From Stenotrophomonas maltophilia (lineage in GTDB: Bacteria > Pseudomonadota > Gammaproteobacteria > Xanthomonadales > Xanthomonadaceae), in assembly GCF_002799155.1 (NCBI RefSeq), contig NZ_NERD01000002.1:3348001-3412000 (forward strand): DNA of 64,000 nt, given 5' to 3'. How positions within the stretch are numbered: position 1 is the stretch's first letter; each line of letters starts with the position of its first letter. This document shows positions 1 through 9,236 of the stretch, in pieces. The position numbers were made by a program, and so were the translations under genes. The notes under the pieces are model-generated. The model did no database searches. It was not told where the DNA came from and was given only the letters and a program-made list of their open reading frames with translations.

Positions 1-836
1 TGCTGGAACGGATGCAGACGCGCAGCGGCGGCCCCGCACTGCGCCTGGTGCAAGGCAGCCACATCGTGCTGCGCCGGCCCTGGCCCGATGACAGCGCCTG
101 CCTGCTGCAGCAACCCGACGGACGCGTGGTGTTCCTGCTGCCCTTCGCGCACGACCACCTGCTGGTTGGCACGACCGACACCGACTATCGCGGTGACCCG
201 GCGCGCTGCAGCGTGCTGCCTTCCGAGGTGGCGTACCTGTGCGAAGCGGCCAATCGCTACCTGCGCGAACCCATCGCACCGGAGGAGGTGGTCTGGGCGT
301 TCGCCGGCGTCCGTCCGCTGCTGGCTGACCCGGATCCGCGCGCGGCAAAACTCAGCCGCGACTACCGCCTGCAGTTGCAGGCGGACCCGGCACCGGCGCT
401 GCATGTGCTGGGCGGCAAGCTGACCACCTATCGGGTGCTGGCCGAAGAGGCAGTGGACCTGCTGCGTCCTGCCCTGCCACAGATGGGACCGGCGTGGACG
501 GCACGCGGAGACCCGCTGCCGGGCAGCGACTGGGGTGACGCCGCACAGGCAGGCTCGCGCTTGCTGGCGCTGGCACCGTGGTTGCCCGCAGGTATCGCGC
601 GACGCTGGGCCGGGGCCTATGGCAGTCGCAGCGCGGAACTGCTGCAGGGTGTACAGGGCGTGCACGATCTTGGCGAGGAGTTTGGCGACGGCCTGCATGC
701 GCGCGAAGTGGACTTCCTGCGCGAACACGAGTGGGCATACAGCACCGACGATATCCTGTGGCGGCGGAGCAAGCTGGGGTTGCGGCTGGATGCTGCGCAG
801 GTGGCACGGCTGCAGGCGTGGATGTCGCAACGGTAG
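1..836 (+). CDS. glpD: Aerobic glycerol-3-phosphate dehydrogenase, C-terminal part
   Basis: This is the 3' end of a gene entering from the left edge; the reading frame is open from base 3. The visible part of about 277 residues matches the FAD-dependent membrane-bound GlpD family, which oxidises sn-glycerol-3-phosphate to dihydroxyacetone phosphate and feeds electrons to the quinone pool. Seen: the segment LLPFAHDHLLVGTTDTDY followed by WAFAGVRPLL and VLGGKLTTYR, all conserved in GlpD, then the C-terminal helical domain. The neighbour downstream on the same strand is glycerol kinase, so the two form the glycerol catabolic unit. The stop codon TAG lies inside a GTAG-headed palindromic repeat. 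Start and FAD-binding N-terminus lie outside the window. Confidence 0.95.
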   Translation, partial: LERMQTRSGGPALRLVQGSHIVLRRPWPDDSACLLQQPDGRVVFLLPFAHDHLLVGTTDTDYRGDPARCSVLPSEVAYLCEAANRYLREPIAPEEVVWAFAGVRPLLADPDPRAAKLSRDYRLQLQADPAPALHVLGGKLTTYRVLAEEAVDLLRPALPQMGPAWTARGDPLPGSDWGDAAQAGSRLLALAPWLPAGIARRWAGAYGSRSAELLQGVQGVHDLGEEFGDGLHAREVDFLREHEWAYSTDDILWRRSKLGLRLDAAQVARLQAWMSQR

Positions 837-893
837 CGCCGGGCCATGCCCGGCGGACATCATGCAACGCAGCCGAGCATGGCCCGGCTGTAC
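833..893. repeat. Paired SMAG-type palindromes between glpD and glpK
   Basis: Two short hairpins in opposite orientation. The first starts with GTAG at 833 and has the stem GCCGGGC/GCCCGGC (838-844, 848-854). The second has GCCGAGC/GCCCGGC (872-878, 882-888). This fits the GTAG-headed repetitive extragenic palindromes of Stenotrophomonas. The glpD stop codon TAG (834-836) is part of the GTAG header. The hairpins may limit read-through or protect the mRNA end. Confidence 0.75.
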
Positions 894-917
894 AGAGAGC
901 AAGGTAAATTACCCTGA

Positions 918-2438
<1,521 letters not shown>

Positions 2439-2441
2439 GGC

Positions 2442-2463
2442 GGTGTCGACCAAGGTCGACACC
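2442..2463. repeat. Hairpin repeat after glpK
   Basis: Perfect 10-bp inverted repeat GGTGTCGACC / GGTCGACACC with a two-base loop, 4 bases after the glpK stop. It lacks a T run, so it is more like a SMAG-type palindrome than an intrinsic terminator. It sits between convergent glpK and metQ. Confidence 0.6.
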
Positions 2464-2494
2464 CACCACAGGCATCGTCAGCGGATCGGCGCGG

Positions 2495-3289
2495 TCAGAA
2501 CGCCGGCAGCACCGCGCCCTTGTACTTGGTCTCGATGAAGGCCTTCACCTGCGGGCTGGTCAGCGCCTTGGCCAGCTTCTGCACGCGAGCGTCGTCCTTG
2601 TTGTCCGGGCGCGCGACCAGGAAATTCACGTACGGCGAGTCCTTGCTCTCGATCGCCAGCGCATCCTGGGTCGGGTTGAGGCCGGCGTCCAGCGCGTAGT
2701 TGGTATTGATCAGGGCCAGATCGACCTGGTCCAGAACGCGCGGCAGCATCGCCGAGTCCAGCTCGCGGAACTTCAGGTTCTTCGGGTTGGCGCTGATGTC
2801 GCGCTGGGTCGACAGCGCGTTGGTCGGGTCCTTCAGCTCGATCACGCCAGCCTTGTGCAGCAGGATCAGCGCACGGCTGTTGTTGCTCGGGTCGTTCGGG
2901 ATCACCACGTCGGCGCCTTCACGCAGCTCGGCCAGCGACTTGACCTTGCGCGAGTACGCACCGAACGGCTCGATGTGGACGCCGATCACTTTCACCAGGT
3001 CGGTCTTGCGGTCGCGGTTGTAGGCATCCAGGTACGGCTCGGTCTGGAAGTAGTTGGCGTCCACCTGCTTCTGCACCAGCTGGTCGTTGGGCTGCACGTA
3101 GTCATTGAACACGCGCACGTCCAGGTCCACGCCTTCCTGCTTGAGGATCGGCTTGACCACCTCGAGGATCTCGGCATGCGGCACGGCCGTGGCGGCCACC
3201 ACCAGCTTCTGCGAGGGCTCGCCAGACGAGCCGCAGGCGGTCAGGGCCAGCGCAGCGGCGAGCAGGGGCAGCAACAGGGTCTTCTTCAT
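2495..3289 (-). CDS. metQ: D-methionine-binding lipoprotein of the MetQ/NlpA family
   Basis: A 264-residue periplasmic substrate-binding lipoprotein for methionine ABC import. Seen: lipoprotein signal MKKTLLLPLLAAALALTAC with cysteine at residue 19, then the NlpA-family fold with VDANYFQTEPYLDAYN, VHIEPFGAYSRKVKSL, IPNDPSNNSRALILL and LALINTNYALDAGL, all typical of MetQ. Length fits the family. The ATPase and permease (MetN, MetI) that normally adjoin it are absent from the window. Instead it follows a WYL-domain regulator on the same strand after a 26-base gap and may be co-transcribed with it. Substrate could also be another amino acid; methionine is the family default. Confidence 0.9.
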   Translation of the reverse strand: MKKTLLLPLLAAALALTACGSSGEPSQKLVVAATAVPHAEILEVVKPILKQEGVDLDVRVFNDYVQPNDQLVQKQVDANYFQTEPYLDAYNRDRKTDLVKVIGVHIEPFGAYSRKVKSLAELREGADVVIPNDPSNNSRALILLHKAGVIELKDPTNALSTQRDISANPKNLKFRELDSAMLPRVLDQVDLALINTNYALDAGLNPTQDALAIESKDSPYVNFLVARPDNKDDARVQKLAKALTSPQVKAFIETKYKGAVLPAF

Positions 3290-3315
3290 GGGGGATTGGG
3301 TTCTCGGGGGGAGTG

Positions 3316-4287
3316 TCAGGATTTTTCGTAGTTGCTCAGGGCCAGCTCAAGCAACGCCTTGGCCTGCTCGCGCAGCATCATCGGCTCGACGATCTCGGCA
3401 TCCGAGCCGTAATGCAGCACATCCATCAGCAGCTCGCGCGAGACGCTGTACGGCACCTTCAGCTCATAGCGGCCGTCGGCCAGGAAGCGGCCCTGCTGCT
3501 TGGAATGCCAGTGCTCGTCGGCCACCCAGCGCGCGGCCTTGGCGCTGAACAGGATGGTCGCCCAACCCTTCGGCGCGCCGGAGAAGATGCCGTAGCTGGC
3601 ACCAAGCTGCTCATCCAGCTCGCTGTCGGCGACATCGCGCGCGGTGCTGTCGACCACCCGCGCCTTGTGGATGCGGTCCACCGCAAAACTGCGCAGGGCT
3701 TCGCGGTCATGGTCCCAGGCATCCAGGTACCAGTTGTCGCGATAGTGGGTCAGGCGCTGCGGCGAGACGGTGCGCTTGGTCGGCTCGTCGGTGGAGCGGG
3801 CGCGGTACTCGAACGCCAGCTGACGGCGCTCCAGCACAGCCGAAGCGACGCTGCGGAAGCTGCCCTCGTCGAACTTGCGGCCACGGTGCGGGATCACCCG
3901 CACGCGGTCGACCGGCCAGCTGGATACGCCGGCCTGGGCCGCCAGCAGGCTTTCGATGCGTTGCTGCAGCGGCGCCAGCACCGACGACAGCACACCGCCG
4001 CCGGTACGCGCCAGCAGGTGCTGCGAGGCCAGCAGGGCGTGCAGCTCCTCCGAGCTGAGCCACAGGCCTGGCAGCTCGAAACGGTCGCTCTCGTCAGCCT
4101 GGTAGCGGAAGCCCGCCTCGCCGTCGCCCTCGATCGGTGCCATCAGCGCATCGCGCAGGAAGGCCAGGTCGCGGTAGACGGTGGCGCGGGAACAACCGAG
4201 CTTGTCCTGCAGGGTCGCCACCGTCACCGGATAGCGCGCGGACTTGAGCAGACGATGCAGGGCGGTGATGCGTTCGTATCGGTCCAT
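3316..4287 (-). CDS. HTH and WYL-domain transcriptional regulator
   Basis: A 323-residue DNA-binding regulator. The N-terminus (about residues 1-60, MDRYERITALHRLLKSARYP onward) is a DeoR-like winged helix with TVATLQDKLGCSRATVYRDLAFLRDAL. The middle and C-terminus form a WYL ligand-sensing module, with YRDNWYLDAWDHDREALRSFAVDRI, and a WCX extension. WYL proteins often respond to nucleic acid or nucleotide ligands. The frame is open far upstream, but MDRYERI is the standard family start and the upstream part overlaps a divergent lipoprotein gene. It lies immediately upstream of metQ on the same strand, suggesting one transcript. Target unknown. Confidence 0.88.
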   Translation of the reverse strand: MDRYERITALHRLLKSARYPVTVATLQDKLGCSRATVYRDLAFLRDALMAPIEGDGEAGFRYQADESDRFELPGLWLSSEELHALLASQHLLARTGGGVLSSVLAPLQQRIESLLAAQAGVSSWPVDRVRVIPHRGRKFDEGSFRSVASAVLERRQLAFEYRARSTDEPTKRTVSPQRLTHYRDNWYLDAWDHDREALRSFAVDRIHKARVVDSTARDVADSELDEQLGASYGIFSGAPKGWATILFSAKAARWVADEHWHSKQQGRFLADGRYELKVPYSVSRELLMDVLHYGSDAEIVEPMMLREQAKALLELALSNYEKS

Positions 4288-4368
4288 ACCCCCGATTATG
4301 TCCGAGTCGCGGGTCTTGTGTGGGACGTTTGGGCTATCGTGGTCGCCCCCACCCCCATGGAATGCCCG

Positions 4369-4971
4369 ATGCGCCGGTTGCCCGCCCTGTCCCTGCTGGC
4401 CTGCCTGCTGCTGGCCGCCTGTGATCGCGCGCCAGCGCCGGCCGCCACCAACGCCCCGGTGCCCGTCGCCGATCCGGCGCAGGCGGTGCTGGGCGCCAGC
4501 CAGCGTTTCGCGGCCCTGCGCAGCTTCCACGCCGAACTGGAGGTGCTGGGCGCACCGCAGCCGGTGCGCAGCGCCATGGACTTCGTGGCGCCCGATCGTT
4601 TCCGGGTGGATACGCCGGCGGGTCCGCAGACCATCATCGGCGACACCCTGTTCCTGCAGGGCGACGGCGCGATCCGCCAGGTGCCAACCCCGCCCGGCCT
4701 GCTCGAGCAGTGGCGCAACCCGCTGCCGGCCGATGCCCTGCCCGCCGACCTGAAGGCTGAAGACCTTGGCAGCCAGGCGCTGGACGGGGTCCAGACCCGG
4801 CACTACCGGCTGCGCGGTGCCCAGCCCGGCGAACGCCTGGAATACTGGGTGGATGCCCAGGGCCTGCCACGCCAGATCGTGCGCAGTGGCAGCAGCAATG
4901 GCCGCAGCTTCCAGCTGCGCCTGCGCTATTCGCGCTTCAACGACCCCGCATTGCGTATCGATCTGCCCTGA
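4369..4971 (+). CDS. Outer-membrane-type lipoprotein with LolA-like fold, function unknown
   Basis: A 200-residue predicted lipoprotein. Signal peptide MRRLPALSLLACLLLAACDR ends in a clear lipobox, with the lipidated cysteine near residue 18. The remaining protein has the strand-rich pattern of LolA/LppX-like domains: a helical segment SQRFAALRSFHAELEVLG, then DRFRVDTPAG, YWVDAQGLPRQIV and RLRYSRFNDP. The start at 4369 is preferred because it gives a standard lipoprotein signal; an ATG four codons upstream (4357) is possible. It is divergent from the WYL regulator with an 81-base gap that must hold both promoters. Likely role is lipid or lipoprotein handling at the envelope, by fold only. Confidence 0.7.
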   Translation: MRRLPALSLLACLLLAACDRAPAPAATNAPVPVADPAQAVLGASQRFAALRSFHAELEVLGAPQPVRSAMDFVAPDRFRVDTPAGPQTIIGDTLFLQGDGAIRQVPTPPGLLEQWRNPLPADALPADLKAEDLGSQALDGVQTRHYRLRGAQPGERLEYWVDAQGLPRQIVRSGSSNGRSFQLRLRYSRFNDPALRIDLP

Positions 4972-5077
4972 ATAGGCGATCGTGGCAACGTTCGCTGAAG
5001 CACGCATTGGATCGATTCGGACCGCCATCACGCTTCCAGTATCATCACCGGCTGTTAACCGTTTCGGAGAAGCCTCG

Positions 5078-5854
5078 ATGTCCCTGCGCGTGTCCCTGCT
5101 GATCCCCCTGCTGCTGTGCGCACCGCTCGCGCATGCGCAGGATGCCTCCGAACTGGCGGCGATGTCCTCGCCGTGGAGCGGCAGCGGCGGCGAGCTCGGC
5201 TTCGCGTCGGCACGCGGCAACAGCAGCACCGAAAGCTTCAACGGCCGCCTGCGCCTGCGTTACACCGATGGCGACTGGGTGCACAGCATGGACCTGGCCG
5301 GCCTGCGTTCCAGCTCCAAGGTGATCGAGACCCGCGACGACGGCTCCACCAGCCGCCGCAACAACACCACCGCCAACCGCTACACCGGCAGTGCCGGCAG
5401 CGCGCTGCAGCTGGGCGAGCACCGCCAGCTGACGGCCACGGTGCGTACCGAGCGCGATGACTTCGCCACCTACGACCGCCAGAGTTCGTTCGGTCTGGGT
5501 TACGGCACCCGGCTGTGGAACACCGAGCGCTTCTCGTTCGACGCGCAGATCGGCCCGGGTGTGCGCCGCACCCACAGCACCGAGGACGACCGCACCCGCA
5601 CCGGCATGATCGGCCGCGGCCTGTTCGACATGAAGTACTCGCTGACCGACAACACCGACCTAGTCAACACGCTGCTGGTCGAATCGGGTTCCTACAACAC
5701 CTTCGGCCAGAACGACTTCGGCGTTTCGGTGAGCATGAACGAGCACCTGGCACTGAAGGCCGGCTGGCAGGCGCGTTACAACAGTGACGTGGCCGAGGAC
5801 AAGCGCAAGACCGATACGCTGACCACGATGAACGTGGTCTACAAGTTCAAATAA
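5078..5854 (+). CDS. DUF481 (YdiY-like) outer-membrane protein
   Basis: A 258-residue secreted protein with signal peptide MSLRVSLLIPLLLCAPLAHA. The mature part is made of alternating amphipathic strands (GELGFASARGNSSTESFNGR, ADVRL-type repeats, FGLGYGTRLWN, LKAGWQARYNSD) ending in NVVYKFK, as in outer-membrane beta-barrels. This matches the DUF481/YdiY family of putative salt-induced outer-membrane proteins. An upstream in-frame start exists, but 5078 gives the signal peptide and has GGAGAAG 8 bases ahead. A strong hairpin follows the stop. Precise role unknown. Confidence 0.85.
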   Translation: MSLRVSLLIPLLLCAPLAHAQDASELAAMSSPWSGSGGELGFASARGNSSTESFNGRLRLRYTDGDWVHSMDLAGLRSSSKVIETRDDGSTSRRNNTTANRYTGSAGSALQLGEHRQLTATVRTERDDFATYDRQSSFGLGYGTRLWNTERFSFDAQIGPGVRRTHSTEDDRTRTGMIGRGLFDMKYSLTDNTDLVNTLLVESGSYNTFGQNDFGVSVSMNEHLALKAGWQARYNSDVAEDKRKTDTLTTMNVVYKFK

Positions 5855-5856
5855 AC

Positions 5857-5882
5857 AGAACGGGCGCCAAGGCGCCCGTTCT
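5857..5882. terminator. Bidirectional hairpin after the DUF481 gene
   Basis: Perfect 12-bp inverted repeat AGAACGGGCGCC / GGCGCCCGTTCT around a two-base loop, starting 3 bases after the stop codon. The minus-strand side is followed by a T-rich stretch, so it could terminate hemC transcription from the right and the DUF481 gene from the left. Confidence 0.7.
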
Positions 5883-5890
5883 GCTTCTGG

Positions 5891-5913
5891 GTAGTGCCGG
5901 CCGCTGGCCGGCA
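5891..5913. repeat. SMAG-type palindrome
   Basis: GTAG header followed by TGCCGGCC / GGCCGGCA (5895-5902, 5906-5913) with a 3-base loop. It sits between the convergent DUF481 gene and hemC. Confidence 0.7.
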
Positions 5914-5929
5914 GCACCTGCTGCAATGC

Positions 5930-6841
5930 TCAGACGTTCAGCAGTTCACCGGCACCGGCATCCAGCAGCATCGTCGCCACGCGCTGGCCCAGCGCTTCCG
6001 GATCACTGGCGGGGCCGACTGCCTCGGCACGTACCGCACGGCCATCGCTGGCGCTGCCAACCAGGCCCTGCAGGTGCAGGTCGTCACCCTGCCACTGCGC
6101 GATCGCGGCCACCGGCACGTGGCAGCTGCCATGCAACGCACGGTTCATCGCCCGCTCGGCCTCCACGCAGGCACGCGTGGCCGCGTCATCAAGCTGGGCG
6201 AACAATGCCATCAGGCCCGCATTGCCGCCATCGCACTCCACCGCCACCGCGCCCTGCGCCGGTGCCGGCAGCCACTGCGGCGGTTGCAGGCGCGCGACGA
6301 TGCGCTCGCCCAGGCCGAGGCGCTCCAGGCCGGCCACGGCCAACACGATGGCGTCGTAGCCACCGTTGTCGAGCTTGGCCAGACGGGTGTTGACGTTGCC
6401 GCGCAGGTCCAGCAGCTCCAGGTCCGGGCGCAGCGCGCGCAGCTGGGCCTGACGACGCAGCGACGACGTACCGACCCGCGCGCCGATCGGCAGCGCGTCC
6501 AGCGAGGCATACAGGTTGGAGACGAAGCCATCGGCCGGATCGTGGCGGGTCAGCATCGCGGGCAGTGCGAAGGGTTCGTCCAGTTCCATCGGCACATCCT
6601 TCAGCGAGTGCACGGCGCAGTCGGCCTCGCCTCGCAGCATGGCCAGCTCCAGCTCCTTCAGGAACAGGCCCTTGCCACCGATGGCGGCGAGCGAGCGGTC
6701 CAGCACCTCGTCGCCGCGGGTGCTCATCGGCACCAGTTCCACATGCAGGCCGGGATGGGCCTGGCGCAGGCGGTCGGCGACGTGTTCGCTCTGCCAGAGG
6801 GCGAGCGGGCTCTTGCGGGTGGCGATGCGGACGGTTTCCAT
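5930..6841 (-). CDS. hemC: Hydroxymethylbilane synthase (porphobilinogen deaminase)
   Basis: A 303-residue cytoplasmic enzyme that joins four porphobilinogens into hydroxymethylbilane in tetrapyrrole synthesis. Seen: N-terminal [24 protein letters not shown] (catalytic loop region), [28 protein letters not shown] (substrate and cofactor-binding arginines), [12 protein letters not shown], and the domain carrying the dipyrromethane-attaching cysteine in [11 protein letters not shown]. The start METVRI is the family start; the frame extends further upstream without homology. Downstream of algZ and algR on the same strand, as in Pseudomonas where algR and hemC are neighbours, but here 600 bases of repeats separate them. 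hemD does not follow. Confidence 0.96.
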   Translation of the reverse strand: METVRIATRKSPLALWQSEHVADRLRQAHPGLHVELVPMSTRGDEVLDRSLAAIGGKGLFLKELELAMLRGEADCAVHSLKDVPMELDEPFALPAMLTRHDPADGFVSNLYASLDALPIGARVGTSSLRRQAQLRALRPDLELLDLRGNVNTRLAKLDNGGYDAIVLAVAGLERLGLGERIVARLQPPQWLPAPAQGAVAVECDGGNAGLMALFAQLDDAATRACVEAERAMNRALHGSCHVPVAAIAQWQGDDLHLQGLVGSASDGRAVRAEAVGPASDPEALGQRVATMLLDAGAGELLNV

Positions 6842-6957
6842 CCGGTCATTATCGCGCCTTCGGCGCGGATACGGCCAACGGCGGAGCCCCTCGTGGCTGG
6901 GGGATCGTGAAAGCAACAGCCGCGCTTGGCCGGGCGGTGTGGACCACGCAGGGGCCG

Positions 6958-7355
6958 CTGCAAGTACGTCCATGTAAGCTCGGTCGCCGCATCCATGCGG
7001 CTCACGCCCCTACGCAGCCCACCCCGCCCGGCCTCTGACAGTTTCCGTGTGCGCCAGCCACGGAAGATCAAAAGAAAAAAGCAGAAGCAAAAGCAACAGC
7101 CCACGGCTTCCGGGGTCAGATCCCTTTTTCCCCACCCGATGAAGGCTTCCGGGGTCAGATCCCTTTTCCGCAGGAAAAGGGATCTGACCCTTCTTCCCCC
7201 GCCCGATAACAACAATGCCTTTGCCGTCCGACGCTGGACGAATGTGAGGGTTGGGCCGGGGTGGGGCGGCGGGACCGTTGGCGCCATGGATGGCGCCATC
7301 GAGCTTACATGGATGTACTTGCAGCGTGTCCCGCCGCCCCACCCCGGCCCAACCC
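6958..7355. repeat. Nested inverted-repeat element between algR and hemC
   Basis: Two sets of inverted repeats. The outer pair is 25 bp with one mismatch: 6958-6982 (begins CTGCAAGTACG) and 7300-7324 (ends GTACTTGCAG). The inner hairpin has perfect 28-bp arms: 7248-7275 (begins GGGTTGGGCCGGGG) and 7328-7355, with a further palindrome TGGCGCCAT/ATGGCGCCA in its loop (7280-7299). No convincing protein is encoded here. It looks like a composite non-autonomous intergenic repeat rather than part of a gene. Confidence 0.7.
7105..7190. repeat. GGGGTCAGATCCC repeats with a perfect hairpin
   Basis: A 24-bp direct repeat beginning GGCTTCCGGGGTCAG occurs at 7105-7128 and 7144-7167. The second copy continues into a perfect 18-bp hairpin, 7152-7169 against 7173-7190 with a 3-base loop. 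The T-rich tails resemble terminators in both directions. It lies inside the larger inverted-repeat element. Confidence 0.7.
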
Positions 7356-7383
7356 AGCACGTAGAAACAACGAGCCATGACCC

Positions 7384-7407
7384 GCTGTTGCTGTTGCTGT
7401 TGCTGTT
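7384..7407. repeat. Four tandem GCTGTT units, then a hairpin
   Basis: GCTGTT is repeated four times without error. A short hairpin CGCGGCC/GGCCGCG follows at 7422-7438 just beyond the algR stop. The tract is noncoding, so no phase-variable gene is implied. Confidence 0.6.
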
Positions 7408-7447
7408 GATTTCATAGCAGTCGCGGCCGCAGGCCGCGCGGGACCAC

Positions 7448-8179
7448 TCACAGATGCCGCAGTTCCTGCTTCAGCGTCGCCACGCAGCGGCGGCTGACTT
7501 CCAGCGGCTGCCGGCCATGCCGCAGCACTGCCTGCACCTGCCCGCCCGAGCCACGGCGCAGTTCCACCAGTTCGTGGCGTGCCACCAGGCAGTTGCGATG
7601 GATGCGGATGAAACGGCTGGCGAACTCTTCTTCCAGCGACTTCAGCGATTCCTCGATCAGGTCCTCGCCACGCGCGTGGTGTACCACTACGTACTTCTCT
7701 TCGGCCTGCAGGTAGTGGATATCGTCCAGCGGAATCAGCCGCAGGCTGCCACGCAGGCGTGCGCACAGCACGCTGCGCGCCTGCTGCCCGCCGTGCGCCT
7801 GCGGCTGGCCGTCGCGGCCGGCCAAAAACGTGCGTGCGCGCGCGATCGCCGCGGCCAGGCGCTCTGCGCGTACCGGCTTCATCAGGTAGTCGATCGCTGC
7901 GGCCTCGAACGCCGACAGCGCATGTGCATCGTAGGCAGTGCAGAAGACCACCGCCGGCCGCGGTTCGAAGCTGGCCAGGTGGCGGGCTGCTTCCAGGCCA
8001 TCCAGCCCGGGCATCGCGATATCCAGCAGGACCAGGTCCGGCTGCAGCTCCGCGCATGCGTGCAGGGCCTGCTCGCCGTTGCCGGCCTCGGCCACCACGT
8101 CCACGCCGTCCTGCGCCGCCAGCAGGCTGCGCAGGCGCTCGCGCGCCAGCGGTTCGTCATCGGCGATGACTACCCTCAC
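7448..8179 (-). CDS. algR: LytTR-family response regulator, AlgR-like
   Basis: A 243-residue cytoplasmic response regulator. The receiver domain (about 1-115) shows the acidic pair DDEP at 7-8, phosphoacceptor aspartate in LVLLDIAMPGLDGLE near 54, the conserved threonine/serine position in CTAYDAHA, and lysine in YLMKPVRAE. The C-terminal LytTR DNA-binding domain follows, with IHYLQAEEKYVVVH, LEEEFASRFIRIHRNCLVARHELVEL. The gene starts 10 bases after the sensor kinase gene stop, so the pair is an operon. Its order, kinase-regulator-hemC, is that of Pseudomonas algZ-algR-hemC, supporting the AlgR name. In Pseudomonas AlgR controls alginate, twitching and virulence genes; targets here are unknown. 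Confidence 0.9.
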   Translation of the reverse strand: MRVVIADDEPLARERLRSLLAAQDGVDVVAEAGNGEQALHACAELQPDLVLLDIAMPGLDGLEAARHLASFEPRPAVVFCTAYDAHALSAFEAAAIDYLMKPVRAERLAAAIARARTFLAGRDGQPQAHGGQQARSVLCARLRGSLRLIPLDDIHYLQAEEKYVVVHHARGEDLIEESLKSLEEEFASRFIRIHRNCLVARHELVELRRGSGGQVQAVLRHGRQPLEVSRRCVATLKQELRHL

Positions 8180-8189
8180 GATCGTTCCC

Positions 8190-9233
8190 TCACTGGATCG
8201 GCACTGTCACCTGGCAGGCATAGTAGCCCTCGCTCCAGCCAGCCGTCATCCGCGCGGCGCTGCCGAAGCGCCAGGCCAGCCGATGGCCGATGCTGTGCTG
8301 GGCATGGCCAGCCCCCCGCGCCAAGGCCAGCCCGGGCGCCTGCGGATCAGGCGCGGGATTGCGCACGCGGATCTGCAGCTCGTTGCCTTCGCGCAGCAGG
8401 TGCAGCTCGATGATGCCGCCGTCTGGCAGGCGCGAGATGCCGTGCAGCACGGCATTTTCCACCAGCGGCTGCAGTACCAGCCTCGGCAATGGCAGGTCCC
8501 ACGGCAGCGGCTCGTCGCGCTGCCAGCGCACCTGCAGGCGTTCGCCCAGGCGCAGCGATTCGATTGACAGGTAGCGCTCGGCCAGTTCGCATTCGTCGCG
8601 CAGGGTGGAATCGCCCTCGCCTGCACCGAGCGCGGCACGGAACAGGTCGGACAGATCGAGTACCGCACGTTCGGCCACAGAAGGATCACGATGCAGCAGG
8701 CTGGCGATCAGGTTCATGCTGTTGAACAGGAAATGCGGGCGGATCCGCGCCTGCAGCGCATCGGCCTGGGCCCGTGCATTGGCCTGCACCTGTGCGGCCC
8801 AGCGGTCGCTGACATAGAAGTAACGCAGTGCCAGCGCGGTGATCAGCGCCGTGGTTGCTGCACTGCCGAGCGTGAAGCGCCAGAAGCTGATGCCACTGGC
8901 GAAGCTGTCACCCAGGACCGCGTACAACGCGTGCACGATGCCGGCACAGACCACCGCGATCAGGGTCGCCAGTGCAATCGCAGCAACCGCCCCCAGCACC
9001 TGCGGCAGCCTGGACAGCGCCCGCCGCAGCAGGCACAGGCTAGCGGTCACCGCCAGCGCCAGCCACAAGGCGAAGCCACTGGCCGACAGCAGCTCGCCGA
9101 GGGTCCAGTGGCGGCTACCATCCGGGGCCAGGGCCAGCACCACCACCACCAGCTCGGCCAGGCCCAGCATCGCCGCCAGCCGCGGCAGGCGGCACAGTTC
9201 CGGCATCCATGGCGGTGTACTGGCCGGGGACAT
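8190..9233 (-). CDS. algZ: LytS-type sensor histidine kinase, AlgZ/FimS-like
   Basis: A 347-residue inner-membrane kinase. The first 150 residues hold about four to five hydrophobic segments, including LGLAELVVVVLALA, ALWLALAVTASLCLL and VAAIALATLIAVVCAGIVHALY. The cytoplasmic His_kinase domain carries the phosphoacceptor histidine in RIRPHFLFNSMNLIASLL, and the ATP-binding part has LPRLVLQPLVENAVLHGI. There is no separate DHp helix pair, typical of this family. It is followed closely by its LytTR partner and preceded by an esterase gene only 3 bases away, so all three may be co-transcribed. Confidence 0.88.
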   Translation of the reverse strand: MSPASTPPWMPELCRLPRLAAMLGLAELVVVVLALAPDGSRHWTLGELLSASGFALWLALAVTASLCLLRRALSRLPQVLGAVAAIALATLIAVVCAGIVHALYAVLGDSFASGISFWRFTLGSAATTALITALALRYFYVSDRWAAQVQANARAQADALQARIRPHFLFNSMNLIASLLHRDPSVAERAVLDLSDLFRAALGAGEGDSTLRDECELAERYLSIESLRLGERLQVRWQRDEPLPWDLPLPRLVLQPLVENAVLHGISRLPDGGIIELHLLREGNELQIRVRNPAPDPQAPGLALARGAGHAQHSIGHRLAWRFGSAARMTAGWSEGYYACQVTVPIQ

Positions 9234-9236
9234 GGC

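Noticed and set aside
7384..7407. Phase-variable GCTGTT tract
   Set aside because: It lies outside any coding region and not in an evident promoter spacer.
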